A DNA stretch of 64,000 nucleotides from Mesorhizobium sp. WSM3860. Its GTDB lineage: Bacteria > Pseudomonadota > Alphaproteobacteria > Rhizobiales > Rhizobiaceae. Made by a program: the position numbers and the translations under genes. Numbering within the stretch: the first letter of the stretch is position 1; every line of letters begins with the position of its first letter. The notes beneath the pieces are model-generated. The model ran no database searches, was not told where the DNA came from, and saw only the letters and a list, made by a program, of their open reading frames with translations. This document shows, one piece after another, positions 42,255-50,472 of this stretch. The DNA lies in NCBI RefSeq assembly GCF_002294995.1, contig NZ_NSGF01000019.1:53176-117175 (forward strand), written 5' to 3'.

Positions 42255-44027
42255 TCAGTTCATTGGCCATACGATCGCCAGCATCGGCACGGCAACAATG
42301 ACGACAAGGAACGATAGCGGCAGCCCCAGACGCGGATAGTCGCTGAAACGATAGCCTCCCGGCCCCATGACAAGGGTGTTGCATTGGTGCCCGATCGGAG
42401 TGAGGAAGTCGCAGCCGGCGCCAATCGCGACAGCCATCAGAAATGCTTCCGGCCTATAGCCCAGATCGGCGGCGAATTCCGAGGCGACAGGCGCCATGAC
42501 AAGAACAGTGGCGGCATTGTTGAGGAATGGCGTCACTGCCATGGCGGCGACGAGGATGAGCATCAGTGCGCCGGGCGCCGGAAGAATGGTCCCGAACTTG
42601 GCAAGCTCGGCGGCGAGCAGTCCGGTCGCCCCTGTAGTGCGCAGCGAATCGCTCACCGGGATGAGAACGGCGAGCATGACGAGGATGGGGCCATCCAGCG
42701 ATTGGTAGACGTCGCGGAGCGGGATGACTTTGAAAAGCACTATCCCGACCGCGGCCGCAAAGAAAGCGACGGGAACAGGGAGCAGGCCAACGGCAGTCGT
42801 GAGCATGGCAAGGGCGAGAATTGCCACGGGCGCGATGCCTTTGCGAACGCTACCAAGAAGGATAGGCCTTTCTGCCAGCGGCAGGCAGCCGAGTTCACGC
42901 AAGGTCTCGGGCATTCGCGTTGCATTGCCCTGCAGCACGACGACGTCGCCGAGCCTTAGCTCGACATTGGCGAGCCTGCGGTCGAGGCGCTGGCCGCGAC
43001 GGCTGACAGCCAGGAGGTTGACGCTGAAGCGATCGTAGAGGGCAAGTCGCTGGGCCGTCCAGCCGATCAAGGGCGAGCTTTCGCCAATTGCGGCCTCAAT
43101 AGCTACCATCTCGCTGGTGGTGACGTCATCATTCACCCGATCGCCCGTGACGCTGAGCTTGCCTTGCGAGACAAGGCGATCCAGCGCCGCCGGGTCGCCT
43201 TCGAGCAACAGGATGTCGTTGACCTTCAGGACAGCATCGGGCAGCGGCGTCATCCGCATCGTCCGATTGCGCAGGATCGACGTCACGACGGCATCGCCGC
43301 CGGCAAGCTTCATGACGTCGGCGACGGTTTTCCCAAGCACGGTGGAATCGCCGACAACTCGCGCCTCTGTGAGGTAATCCTTGATGTCGAGGGCTTCATT
43401 CAGCGCCCCGCCGAGCTTTTCGCGCACTGGCAACAGCCAATAGAAAGACAGCAGGAAGATCATTCCGGCGGCTGCGACAGCCGCTCCGACGGGTGCGAAG
43501 TCGAACATTGTGAACGCCGTTCCGGTCAACTGCTCTCGCACTCGCGAGACAACGATATTCGGGGAAGTGCCCACCTGCGTCATGAGACCGCCGAGCAATG
43601 ACCCGAACGCCATAGGCATCAGAAATATCGATGGTGAAGTGCTGGACCGGCGCGCGAACTGAAAGGCGATCGGGATCATGATCGCCAGCGCGCCTATATT
43701 CTTGACGAAGGCAGACAGGCACGTCACCACGATCACCAGCAGCGCCAGTTGCGACCGAACTCCCGACAATTTCGGAGCAAAGCGCTGGATGGCGAGTTCC
43801 ATGATGCCCGATCGCGCTATGCCTGCGCTCACCAGCAGAGCACTGCCGACAATGATCACGATATCGTCGCTAAACCCGCTGAAGGCTTTGTCAAAGGGCA
43901 CAATCCCAACGGCGAGAGCGAGCAACAGTGCCGCAGCAGCGACGAGATCATACCGATAGCGACCCCATACGAACGCTGCCATCATCACGAAGGTGACGGC
44001 GAACGACAGAATTTGCGGCATAGTCAT
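42255..44027 (-). CDS. SLC13-family permease with two TrkA-C domains
   Basis: The 590-residue inner-membrane protein has a split transporter: helices at about 1-205 and 395-590, with two TrkA-C (RCK_C) domains in the middle (about 210-290 and 300-385; VLKVNDILLLEGDPAALDRL and ELRLGDVVVLQGNATRMPE). GALAIMIPIAFQFARRSSTS and LTPIGHQCNTLVMGPGGYRF are typical of SLC13/CitT-like carriers. The family takes up sulfate, dicarboxylates or citrate with sodium; RCK domains may sense a nucleotide. It converges on the MscS gene and precedes a 155-bp gap. Confidence 0.88.
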   Translation of the reverse strand: MTMPQILSFAVTFVMMAAFVWGRYRYDLVAAAALLLALAVGIVPFDKAFSGFSDDIVIIVGSALLVSAGIARSGIMELAIQRFAPKLSGVRSQLALLVIVVTCLSAFVKNIGALAIMIPIAFQFARRSSTSPSIFLMPMAFGSLLGGLMTQVGTSPNIVVSRVREQLTGTAFTMFDFAPVGAAVAAAGMIFLLSFYWLLPVREKLGGALNEALDIKDYLTEARVVGDSTVLGKTVADVMKLAGGDAVVTSILRNRTMRMTPLPDAVLKVNDILLLEGDPAALDRLVSQGKLSVTGDRVNDDVTTSEMVAIEAAIGESSPLIGWTAQRLALYDRFSVNLLAVSRRGQRLDRRLANVELRLGDVVVLQGNATRMPETLRELGCLPLAERPILLGSVRKGIAPVAILALAMLTTAVGLLPVPVAFFAAAVGIVLFKVIPLRDVYQSLDGPILVMLAVLIPVSDSLRTTGATGLLAAELAKFGTILPAPGALMLILVAAMAVTPFLNNAATVLVMAPVASEFAADLGYRPEAFLMAVAIGAGCDFLTPIGHQCNTLVMGPGGYRFSDYPRLGLPLSFLVVIVAVPMLAIVWPMN

Positions 44028-44182
44028 GTCTTCGGCTGCTCCACAAGCGGCTGATCAGAACGCCCAAACTGCTCCTTCGTTGCTTTGGCCCCGACGGCCT
44101 TGGGCTGCTCGCGCCGCTGGAGGCCATCGCGCATGAGCGCGGTCCCCTCGCCCGGCTCCTTCGGGCGCGGATGCAAACTGGC

Positions 44183-44830
44183 CTATCGCTTCCTGAAGAA
44201 GCCGGACAGAATGTTCGGGCCGGCTTCGCCGGGCCGCAGCCTGATGCCGTCCTCGAAGCAGTTCAGCGTCACGCACTCGAAGCCGCTATGGGCGAGGAGT
44301 GCCACCAGCGAGTCGCGATCGAAGTGGTGCAAATGCTCGTTGGGGAGACGCATACGCCAGGTTCGGAACCACGCGTCGCCGTCGGCGCCGAGCTCACGCC
44401 AGCGGCAATAAGGGACGGCGACGGCCAGGTGCCGGGTCTGCAGGCGGTCGAGGAAACCGAGATCCGGGATGTGCTCGAGCACGTCGAACATGGCGACGAG
44501 ATCCCACGAGCCGGCCAGCGCCTCCTCCCAACCGACAAAGCGGACACCCGCGGGCAGCGGGAACTCGGCGATATCGTAGCCGGCACAATCGGCGACCCCG
44601 GTTATCTTCGCGGCTTCGATGAAGGTGCCGGTGCCATATCCAATCTCCAGCACCGAGCGGGGAATCGCGCCGGTCATTCCCAGCACCCAGCCAAGCCGCT
44701 GATATCCGAGTTTGATGGTCCGGTCGCTCAGGTCCTCGTAATAGGAAATATATTGCTTGTCGTATTTGATCGGCGTGAAGTCGATCTGGTGGATCACGCC
44801 AAATCGGTCCACCTCGTAATTGTCCAACAT
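44183..44830 (-). CDS. Class I SAM-dependent methyltransferase
   Basis: The 215-residue protein has motif I VLEIGYGTGTF at about 60-70, acidic motif II CAGYDIAEF, LVAMFDVLEHI (motif post-I; about 110-120) and LRLPNEHLHHFDRDSLVAL, which is typical of small Methyltransf_23-like enzymes acting on sugars or lipid intermediates. MLDNYEVDRFGVIHQIDFTP at the N-terminus is shared with methyltransferases of sugar-nucleotide or LPS loci. The substrate is unknown. Upstream (44831-45000) no gene is seen. Its 3' end exists as a decayed duplicate near 37.8 kb. Confidence 0.85.
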   Translation of the reverse strand: MLDNYEVDRFGVIHQIDFTPIKYDKQYISYYEDLSDRTIKLGYQRLGWVLGMTGAIPRSVLEIGYGTGTFIEAAKITGVADCAGYDIAEFPLPAGVRFVGWEEALAGSWDLVAMFDVLEHIPDLGFLDRLQTRHLAVAVPYCRWRELGADGDAWFRTWRMRLPNEHLHHFDRDSLVALLAHSGFECVTLNCFEDGIRLRPGEAGPNILSGFFRKR

Positions 44831-45000
44831 CAGCGTGCTGCCCTCCGGATTCCCATTCCTTATACGGCGGCGCTAAACGCGGCGTAACTGGCGGGGCCGC
44901 GACGTAGCCAAGCAAGCGCGACAGATGAGCGACAAAGCCCGCCTGCCATTCCACCGCGCCCCGCTTTCTGCTTGAATACCGCCTCACCCAGGAGCACCCC

Positions 45001-45282
45001 ATCTCAACCGACCCCTTCGCCCCCCTGCGCCAACGTTTCCTCACCCGCTGCGCCGGTCAGCTCGCGGAGCTGCAGGCGGCGCGCGAGGCGACTCCCCTGC
45101 CCGGCTCCGACGTCACCAGGCTCGCCCATTCGTTCGCCGGCGCCGCCGGCACTTTCGGCTTTGCGGAGATCAGCGCACGGGCGTCAGAGCTGGAGACGCT
45201 GCTCGTCGAGCAGGCGGATGGCGGCGATGTCCGCGCGGCGCTCGATGCTTTAATCGCGGAGATCGAGCGGACGCTGGCCTGA
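45001..45282 (+). CDS. Hpt (histidine phosphotransfer) domain protein with non-canonical ATC start
   Basis: The frame encodes 93 residues: STDPFAPLRQRFLTRCAGQL, TRLAHSFAGAAGTFGFAEIS, then SELETLLVEQ. LAHSFAGAAGTFG is an Hpt helix, with phospho-accepting His43. The whole frame from the upstream stop at 44926 to 45282 holds no ATG, GTG or TTG. An ideal AGGAG (44990-44994) sits six bases before an ATC at 45001, where ATG would be expected. Either ATC is used or the start has been lost by one G-to-C change. It faces the GT2 gene with a 14-bp gap and may complete the local phosphorelay, since the hybrid kinase has receivers but no Hpt. Confidence 0.7.
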   Translation: MSTDPFAPLRQRFLTRCAGQLAELQAAREATPLPGSDVTRLAHSFAGAAGTFGFAEISARASELETLLVEQADGGDVRAALDALIAEIERTLA

Positions 45283-45296
45283 CGCCGTCGGCCGGC

Positions 45297-46724
45297 TCAC
45301 TTCTTCGCGGCGCCGAGGCCGGTCCTGGTCATCTCGCCCCAGCCCTGGTTGCCGCGCAAGAATTGCCACCAGCCCTTGACGCGCCAGAAATTGTTGAGCT
45401 GGCGGTAGCCGAAATTCTCGATCACGGCGGCCGCCGTCAGCACGGCGAGATCCCTGGCGCGCGGAAAACGCTGCAGCTCGGCCTCCTCCAGGATGAGCGA
45501 GCAGACGCTGACACAAACGCCATAGGTGAAGATCAGCGAGGTGAAGGCCAGGAGATATTCGGCCGACAGGATGCCGAGCAGCCAGAAGGCGGGGATCAGG
45601 ATATAGCCCAGCACCTCCGCCACCGGCCCCAGCACATCGACGATGAAGATGTGGCCGAAGCCGAGGAAGCCGACGCGGCCATAGCGCGGGTTCAAGAACA
45701 TGGCGCGGTAGCGGAAGAAGCATTCGAGCGCGCCGCGCTGCCAGCGCGTGCGCTGGCGGGCAAGCACGCTCAGCGTTTCCGGCGCCTCGGTCCAGCACAC
45801 CGGCTCGGGAATGAACTGAACGCGGTATTTGCGCTTCTTGTCGCGCATGTGGCGGTGCAGCTTGATGACGAGGTCGAGGTCCTCGCCCATCGAGCCCTTG
45901 GTGAAGCCGCCCACCGCGACCACTTCGGCGCGGCGGAACATGCCGAAGGCGCCGGACACCAGCATCAGCGTGTTGACGCTGCTCCAGGCAAGCCTGGCCA
46001 TAAGGAAGGCGCGCAGATACTCGACCACCTGGAAGAGCGGCAGCAGGCGGCGCGGCAGATGCACCTCGCGCACCCTGCCGGCCTCGATCTTCGAGCCGTT
46101 GGCGATGCGGATCGTGCCGCCGACGGCGATGGTGCGCTCGGGGTCGTCGATGAAGGGCTGGGCGGCGCGCATCAGCGCATCGGGCTCGAGGATGGAGTCG
46201 CCGTCGATGACACAGAAGAGCGGCGCGCGACAGACATTGATGCCGGCATTCTGCGCGTCTGCCTTGCCGCCATTCTCCTTGTCGACCACGAACAGCCGCT
46301 CGGTCATCGGCGAGGAATAGAGGCCGCGGATCGGCTGGTGCGCCAGCGCGTCCTCGTAAGGCCGGTGGAACTTCACCAGCTTGAAGCCCTCGATCAGGCG
46401 CTGCAAGGTCTGGTCCTTCGAGCCGTCATTGACGACGATGACCTCGAAATTCGGATATTCGAGCGCCAGCATCGAATGGACGCTCTCCACCACATTCACT
46501 TCCTCATTATAGGCAGGCACCAGAAGCGCGATCGGCGGCGCGACCTCGCCGTAGCGCTGCCAGAGCAGCGCCGAGCGCGCCACTGGCGGGCGCTTGGACA
46601 GCGCGTAGCCGGCGAGGACGAGCTGCAGCAGATAGATCGTCGTCTGTGCCAGCCCCGCCGCGATGATGAACCAGGACAGGATGGTGGCGGCAAGGACGAT
46701 CTCGTCGCTCCAGTCGGCAATCAT
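45297..46724 (-). CDS. Processive-type glycosyltransferase family 2, membrane-bound
   Basis: The 475-residue inner-membrane protein has two N-terminal helices (about 8-45) and a GT-A domain: IALLVPAYNEEVNVVESVHS (64-83), VIVVNDGSKDQT, DGD at 174-176 in LFCVIDGDSILEP, GEDLDLVIKLHRH as the second Asp motif and RQRTRWQRGALECF (Q-x-x-R-W) near 330. Four C-terminal helices follow. D-DxD-ED-QxxRW is the plan of polymerising enzymes such as cellulose, PNAG and hyaluronan synthases. The ATG overlaps the HEAT-repeat gene stop by 4 bp. It is the distal gene of the operon with a YaiO-type outer-membrane protein, so a surface polysaccharide is likely the product. Confidence 0.9.
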   Translation of the reverse strand: MIADWSDEIVLAATILSWFIIAAGLAQTTIYLLQLVLAGYALSKRPPVARSALLWQRYGEVAPPIALLVPAYNEEVNVVESVHSMLALEYPNFEVIVVNDGSKDQTLQRLIEGFKLVKFHRPYEDALAHQPIRGLYSSPMTERLFVVDKENGGKADAQNAGINVCRAPLFCVIDGDSILEPDALMRAAQPFIDDPERTIAVGGTIRIANGSKIEAGRVREVHLPRRLLPLFQVVEYLRAFLMARLAWSSVNTLMLVSGAFGMFRRAEVVAVGGFTKGSMGEDLDLVIKLHRHMRDKKRKYRVQFIPEPVCWTEAPETLSVLARQRTRWQRGALECFFRYRAMFLNPRYGRVGFLGFGHIFIVDVLGPVAEVLGYILIPAFWLLGILSAEYLLAFTSLIFTYGVCVSVCSLILEEAELQRFPRARDLAVLTAAAVIENFGYRQLNNFWRVKGWWQFLRGNQGWGEMTRTGLGAAKK

Positions 46725-47758
46725 GCGGCCGGCCCCTCGGCAAGAATGAGCGAGGCGGTGCGCTGGCTGCGCGAGACCTCGCTGTCGGCAATCTGGCGCA
46801 GCAGCCGCTCGCCCGGCTGGCCAAAGGAGCGCAGCGCGTTAGCGGCGGCATAGCGCACGTTCCAGACCTCGTCGTCCAGCAGCTTGGACAGCGGTGGGGC
46901 AAGTTCGGGAAGGCCGAGGCGTCCCGCTGACTCGGCGGCGGCGGCGCGCACGTCCCAGTCGTCGTTTGCCATCGCGCTCGTCAGGATCGCCGGCGCATCG
47001 GCGTGTCCGGTAAGGCCCAGCGCGCGCAGCGCCGCGGCGACAACCTCGGGCGAGGCATCGCCGGCCAAGCCGGCGAAGAAGGCGGCGAAGCCGAAACCGC
47101 CGGCGCGGGCGAGCGCATCGATCGCGGCCGCCCTGATGAAGGGCACGGCGTCGACGCGCGATGCATGGATCGCAAGCTCGTTGAAGCGCGTGCGCGGAAA
47201 GCGCCTGAACAGTTCGATCACGCGTCGCGAGCGCTGTCCCGCCACGCCTATCTTGTCCAGCGCGACGCCGAGCAGGGGCAGGCTGCCGAGATCGCAGAGC
47301 GCGATGGCGGCGGCGATCCTGACTTCGCGCGAGCGGTCCTGGTCCAGCGCCGAAAGCAGGCTTGCCGTCGCATTCTGCGACCCCAACGCCGCCAGCATCT
47401 CGGCCGCGTGGATGCGTTCGGCCACGTTGCCCCGTTCCAGCTGCCTGCCGACGAGAGCCGGCAGGCCGCATTCGTTGAAGGCGACAAGGACGTCGTCACG
47501 CTCCTCGCCGCGCAGCAGCGAAATGAACTCGAAGCCGGCCTCGATCGCCACGCCCGGCGGCACCGAAAAAATGGTCGTTTTCAACGTCTGGCGGTCGCGG
47601 TCTTCGGTGAAGGCGATCAGCGCCGTCAGGAGTTGGCGCCGCTGTCCGGCTCTGGCGCTGTCCCGGCGCTCCCGCAGCAAGCGGCGCGCGATCAAAAACA
47701 GCATGATCAGCAGGGAGAGCGCGCTGAGCAGTATGGAGAGATCCCAGATGTACCACAT
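46721..47758 (-). CDS. Membrane-anchored HEAT-repeat protein
   Basis: The 345-residue protein begins with one helix (IWDLSILLSALSLLIMLFLI, about 5-24) and a basic segment (RERRDSARAGQRRQ). About 110-330 hold HEAT/PBS-type repeats: AERIHAAEMLAALGSQNATA, SREVRIAAAIALCDLGSLPL, DWDVRAAAAESAGRLGLPEL and EVWNVRYAAANALRSFGQPG, each with the D/E-V-R-x-AAAxAL pattern. The topology suggests a cytoplasmic scaffold on the inner membrane. It overlaps the GT2 gene by 4 bp and starts 2 bp after the outer-membrane protein gene, so it probably bridges or controls synthase and exporter (inference). Confidence 0.85.
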   Translation of the reverse strand: MWYIWDLSILLSALSLLIMLFLIARRLLRERRDSARAGQRRQLLTALIAFTEDRDRQTLKTTIFSVPPGVAIEAGFEFISLLRGEERDDVLVAFNECGLPALVGRQLERGNVAERIHAAEMLAALGSQNATASLLSALDQDRSREVRIAAAIALCDLGSLPLLGVALDKIGVAGQRSRRVIELFRRFPRTRFNELAIHASRVDAVPFIRAAAIDALARAGGFGFAAFFAGLAGDASPEVVAAALRALGLTGHADAPAILTSAMANDDWDVRAAAAESAGRLGLPELAPPLSKLLDDEVWNVRYAAANALRSFGQPGERLLRQIADSEVSRSQRTASLILAEGPAA

Positions 47759-47760
47759 GG

Positions 47761-49509
47761 TCAGAACCGCGCGGTCAGCCCGAGCCCGAATATGCTTCGG
47801 TCGAATGTCGGGCGTTGTTCATGCGCGATGCTGGCGCGCAGCGTCAGCGGATCGCTGACGTCGAAGGAGAGGCCGCCAAAGAGGGTGCGCGTTGGCACCA
47901 GCGTGCCGTCGGAGATTTCCGGGGCGTCGGCATAGCCGCCGAAGAGATTGACATGCGGCGTCACCGCCAGATCGGCGCGAAGCACATAGCCGTCCGCGCG
48001 CGTGCCGATATCGTCCTCGGCATGCACCCAGCGGGCGGAAAGCCCCAGGCGACCGTCGAGGATGTAGCCCTGCAGCCACGGCTGGATGCTGGTGACGTCG
48101 GCGTCGGCGAAATTGTCGTAGCGGGCGTCGATGTTGAGCGAAAGCGGGCCGAAGGCCTTCGCCGGCGCCACGACCTGCCAAGACGTGCCGGCGCCGAACG
48201 AATAGCGCGCCAGGAAGTCGGCATCCGGCGTCGCCGCGGCCAACGCATAGGCGGAGAAGGCCGGCGAGAAGGCCTGGTCGACGCGGCCCTCGATCTGGAC
48301 GTCGGTGCGGCCGAAGCGGGTGGCGAGCCGCGTACGGCCGGAGATCGTCGTGCGCCGAGTGAGCTGATAGGCAAGGGCGGCCGAACTGTCGGTCCAGTCG
48401 CCGAGCCCGTCGGTGAGATCGCTCACCTCGCTGCCGAGGTCGAGCCGCCATTTACGCGGCGGCGGCACGGCCAGCCTTTGCTCGATATCGGCGGAACCGG
48501 GCTCGATGGCGAGCGCCTGGGTGTAGGCCTGCCGCGCGGCTGCGTCGTCGCCCTCGGCGCGGCGCACATCGCCGAGCCCGACCAGCGCCTCGGCATTGCG
48601 CGGATCGAGCGCCAGCGCGCGCTGGAACGATCGCCCGGCCCGCGGGTTGTCGACCTCGAGCAAGGCGATCCTCGCATCAAGGTTGAGCGCCTCGACATCG
48701 TCCGGCGCCGAGGCCAGGACATCGTCGACCAGCGTGCGGGCGCGCGGCGCGTCACCCTGCCAAATCGCCAGGCGGACCTGGCTCAGCCGCGCGTCGAGAA
48801 GGCCGGGCTTGATCGCAAGCGCCCGGTCGAAGAACTGGCCGGCCTCGTCGAAGCGCTGGCTGGAGCCCACAACGAGGCCGAGGGCGACCAGTACGTCGGT
48901 GTTCCTAGGCGCCAGTCTGAGGGCGCGGCGATAGGCCGTCTCCGCCTCGGGCAGTTTTCCCGCCGCCCGCAGCCGCCTGCCCTGCTCCAACTGGATGGCC
49001 ACAGGATCGGGCCGCCGGCGGGGCGGCTCCTTCGCCCGCGGCGCGGTAGCCGGAACCGGCTTCGCCGGGCCGGCCTGCTTGGCCTTGCGGATGTTCTCCA
49101 CAAGTGCCGCGGCCTCGGCATTGCCGGGCTCTGCCTCAGCGACCTTCTCGGCGAGCGGCAGCGCCGCATCCAGATTGCCGGAGCGGAATTCGACCTCGGC
49201 CATGCCGAAGCTCGCATCGCGATAGGTCGCGGCAAGGGAGAGCGCTCTGGAAAATGCCTCGCGCGCCGCCGGCAAATCGTTGCGGCCGAGCTCGGCGAAG
49301 CCAAGCTGCACGAGAGCGTCGGCATTGTCAGCTTTAAGGGCCAACGCGCGCCGGAAAAGATCGGCCGCCTCGTCGAAATGCTGCGCCTGCCTGGCCTTGA
49401 CGCCGGATGCGTAGAGCTCGTCGACAGTCTGCGCCAGCGCCGCGCGGGGAGCGGCGGCGATAGCCAGGATCAGGCATGCGGCTAGGCTCAAGCGCCGGCG
49501 GCGCCGCAT
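47761..49509 (-). CDS. TPR protein with YaiO-type outer-membrane beta-barrel
   Basis: The 582-residue protein has a signal peptide (LSLAACLILAIAAAPRAALA, cleaved before QTVDELY). TPR repeats cover about 27-350 (ADLFRRALALKADNADALVQ; AETAYRRALRLAPRNTDVLV; RSFQRALALDPRNAEALVGL). A C-terminal beta-barrel covers about 355-582, ending RSIFGLGLTARF with the terminal Phe used by the BAM machinery. TPR plus barrel is the plan of PgaA-like polysaccharide exporters, and the barrel resembles the YaiO family. Its ATG overlaps the preceding response-regulator stop by 1 bp (TGATG). Likely role: export of the GT2 product. Confidence 0.87.
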   Translation of the reverse strand: MRRRRRLSLAACLILAIAAAPRAALAQTVDELYASGVKARQAQHFDEAADLFRRALALKADNADALVQLGFAELGRNDLPAAREAFSRALSLAATYRDASFGMAEVEFRSGNLDAALPLAEKVAEAEPGNAEAAALVENIRKAKQAGPAKPVPATAPRAKEPPRRRPDPVAIQLEQGRRLRAAGKLPEAETAYRRALRLAPRNTDVLVALGLVVGSSQRFDEAGQFFDRALAIKPGLLDARLSQVRLAIWQGDAPRARTLVDDVLASAPDDVEALNLDARIALLEVDNPRAGRSFQRALALDPRNAEALVGLGDVRRAEGDDAAARQAYTQALAIEPGSADIEQRLAVPPPRKWRLDLGSEVSDLTDGLGDWTDSSAALAYQLTRRTTISGRTRLATRFGRTDVQIEGRVDQAFSPAFSAYALAAATPDADFLARYSFGAGTSWQVVAPAKAFGPLSLNIDARYDNFADADVTSIQPWLQGYILDGRLGLSARWVHAEDDIGTRADGYVLRADLAVTPHVNLFGGYADAPEISDGTLVPTRTLFGGLSFDVSDPLTLRASIAHEQRPTFDRSIFGLGLTARF

Positions 49510-49901
49510 CAGCGCTTCCCGCCCTTGCGCGCGATGAGACGCGCCAGCCGGGCCAATAGCTCCTCGGGAATGAACGGCTTCACCAGATAATCGTCGGCGC
49601 CCTTTTCAAGCGCCGAAACGATGTCCTTTTCGGCCTTGCGGGCGGTGAGCATGACGACGGGCGTCTGGGACAGCACCGGGTCGCCCTTGATGCGCGCCAG
49701 CACCTCGATGCCGTCGGTCTTGGGCATCATCGCGTCGAGCACGATGATGTCGGGGCCGTCCTGCTCCGCCTTGGCCAGCGCCTCGGCGCCGTCCACCGCT
49801 TTGATGACCTCGTATCCCTTCGCCCTCAGCCTGAATTCCATCAGCTCGAGCAACAAGGGATCATCATCGCAGATCAGAACTCTTGCCTTCGCTCCATCCA
49901 C
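49509..49901 (-). CDS. Single-domain response regulator (CheY-like), GT2 operon
   Basis: The 130-residue receiver has acidic residues CDDDP (11-14), phospho-acceptor Asp56 in IIVLDAMMPKTDG, the switch Thr in MLTARKAEKD and Lys108 in YLVKPFIPEELL. No output domain. It is the first gene of the cluster of receiver, exporter, HEAT and GT2 genes, coupled to the exporter by a 1-bp overlap. Upstream 49902-50080 is a 179-bp gap presumably with the promoter. It could pass the phosphorelay signal to the membrane scaffold or synthase (inference). Confidence 0.92.
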   Translation of the reverse strand: MDGAKARVLICDDDPLLLELMEFRLRAKGYEVIKAVDGAEALAKAEQDGPDIIVLDAMMPKTDGIEVLARIKGDPVLSQTPVVMLTARKAEKDIVSALEKGADDYLVKPFIPEELLARLARLIARKGGKR

Positions 49902-50080
49902 CAGTCCTGCTCCGGTTCCGTCGCCCCCCGGAGTGATGACGCCGCGCGATCATAGTTAAAGCCGATTCGCGGCGGCCGCATTTCGATACAATCACTAGAT
50001 GAATATTGGGCCATGGTATAGGAGCGGTAAACGCAAAACCGACCTTGCCGACAGGCATCTTGGCGCGGCTTTCTCGCCGG

Positions 50081-50467
50081 CTAAACCTGGCCGGAACGCC
50101 GCGAAAGCAGCCTTCTCACCTCGCCCGCAAGCGCCAGCGGGTCGAACGGCTTGGCGATCACCCCCACGGCTCCCATGGCGAGATAGCGCTCCACCTCATG
50201 CGTCTGGGTGCGCGCCGTGATGAACGCCACCGGAATCGAGGCCGTCAGCGGCGAATCGGCCAGGCGCCTCAGTGTTTCCGGCCCGTCCATGTCCGGCATC
50301 ATCACGTCGAGCAGGATGAGGTCGGGGCGCCAATCGGCGGCATCGGTCAGCGCTTCGATGCCCGAGGCGCTGGACCGCACCTCGAATTCCGGCTCGAGCT
50401 CCAGCGACATCTGGGCGATTTCGCGGATGTCGTCCTCGTCATCCACATAGAGGATCCTTGCCGGCAT
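50081..50467 (-). CDS. Single-domain response regulator (CheY-like), after the hybrid kinase
   Basis: The 128-residue receiver (MPARILYVDDEDDIREIAQM) has DDE (9-11), phospho-acceptor Asp54 in LILLDVMMPDMDG, FITART as switch segment and Lys in VIAKPFDPLAL. The ATG at 50467 is preceded by AAGGAG at suitable spacing; an ATG at 50473 overlaps the hybrid kinase stop. It therefore belongs to the kinase transcript and is a likely phosphorelay partner. No DNA-binding domain. Confidence 0.92.
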   Translation of the reverse strand: MPARILYVDDEDDIREIAQMSLELEPEFEVRSSASGIEALTDAADWRPDLILLDVMMPDMDGPETLRRLADSPLTASIPVAFITARTQTHEVERYLAMGAVGVIAKPFDPLALAGEVRRLLSRRSGQV

Positions 50468-50472
50468 GATCA

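Noticed and set aside
45363..46853. 496-codon open frame on the plus strand opposite the GT2 gene
   Set aside because: His/Asp-rich antiframe without motifs; the GT2 catalytic motifs are on the minus strand.
47815..49485. 556-codon open frame on the plus strand opposite the TPR/barrel protein
   Set aside because: Arg/Gly-rich antiframe; the minus strand has a signal peptide, TPRs and a barrel.
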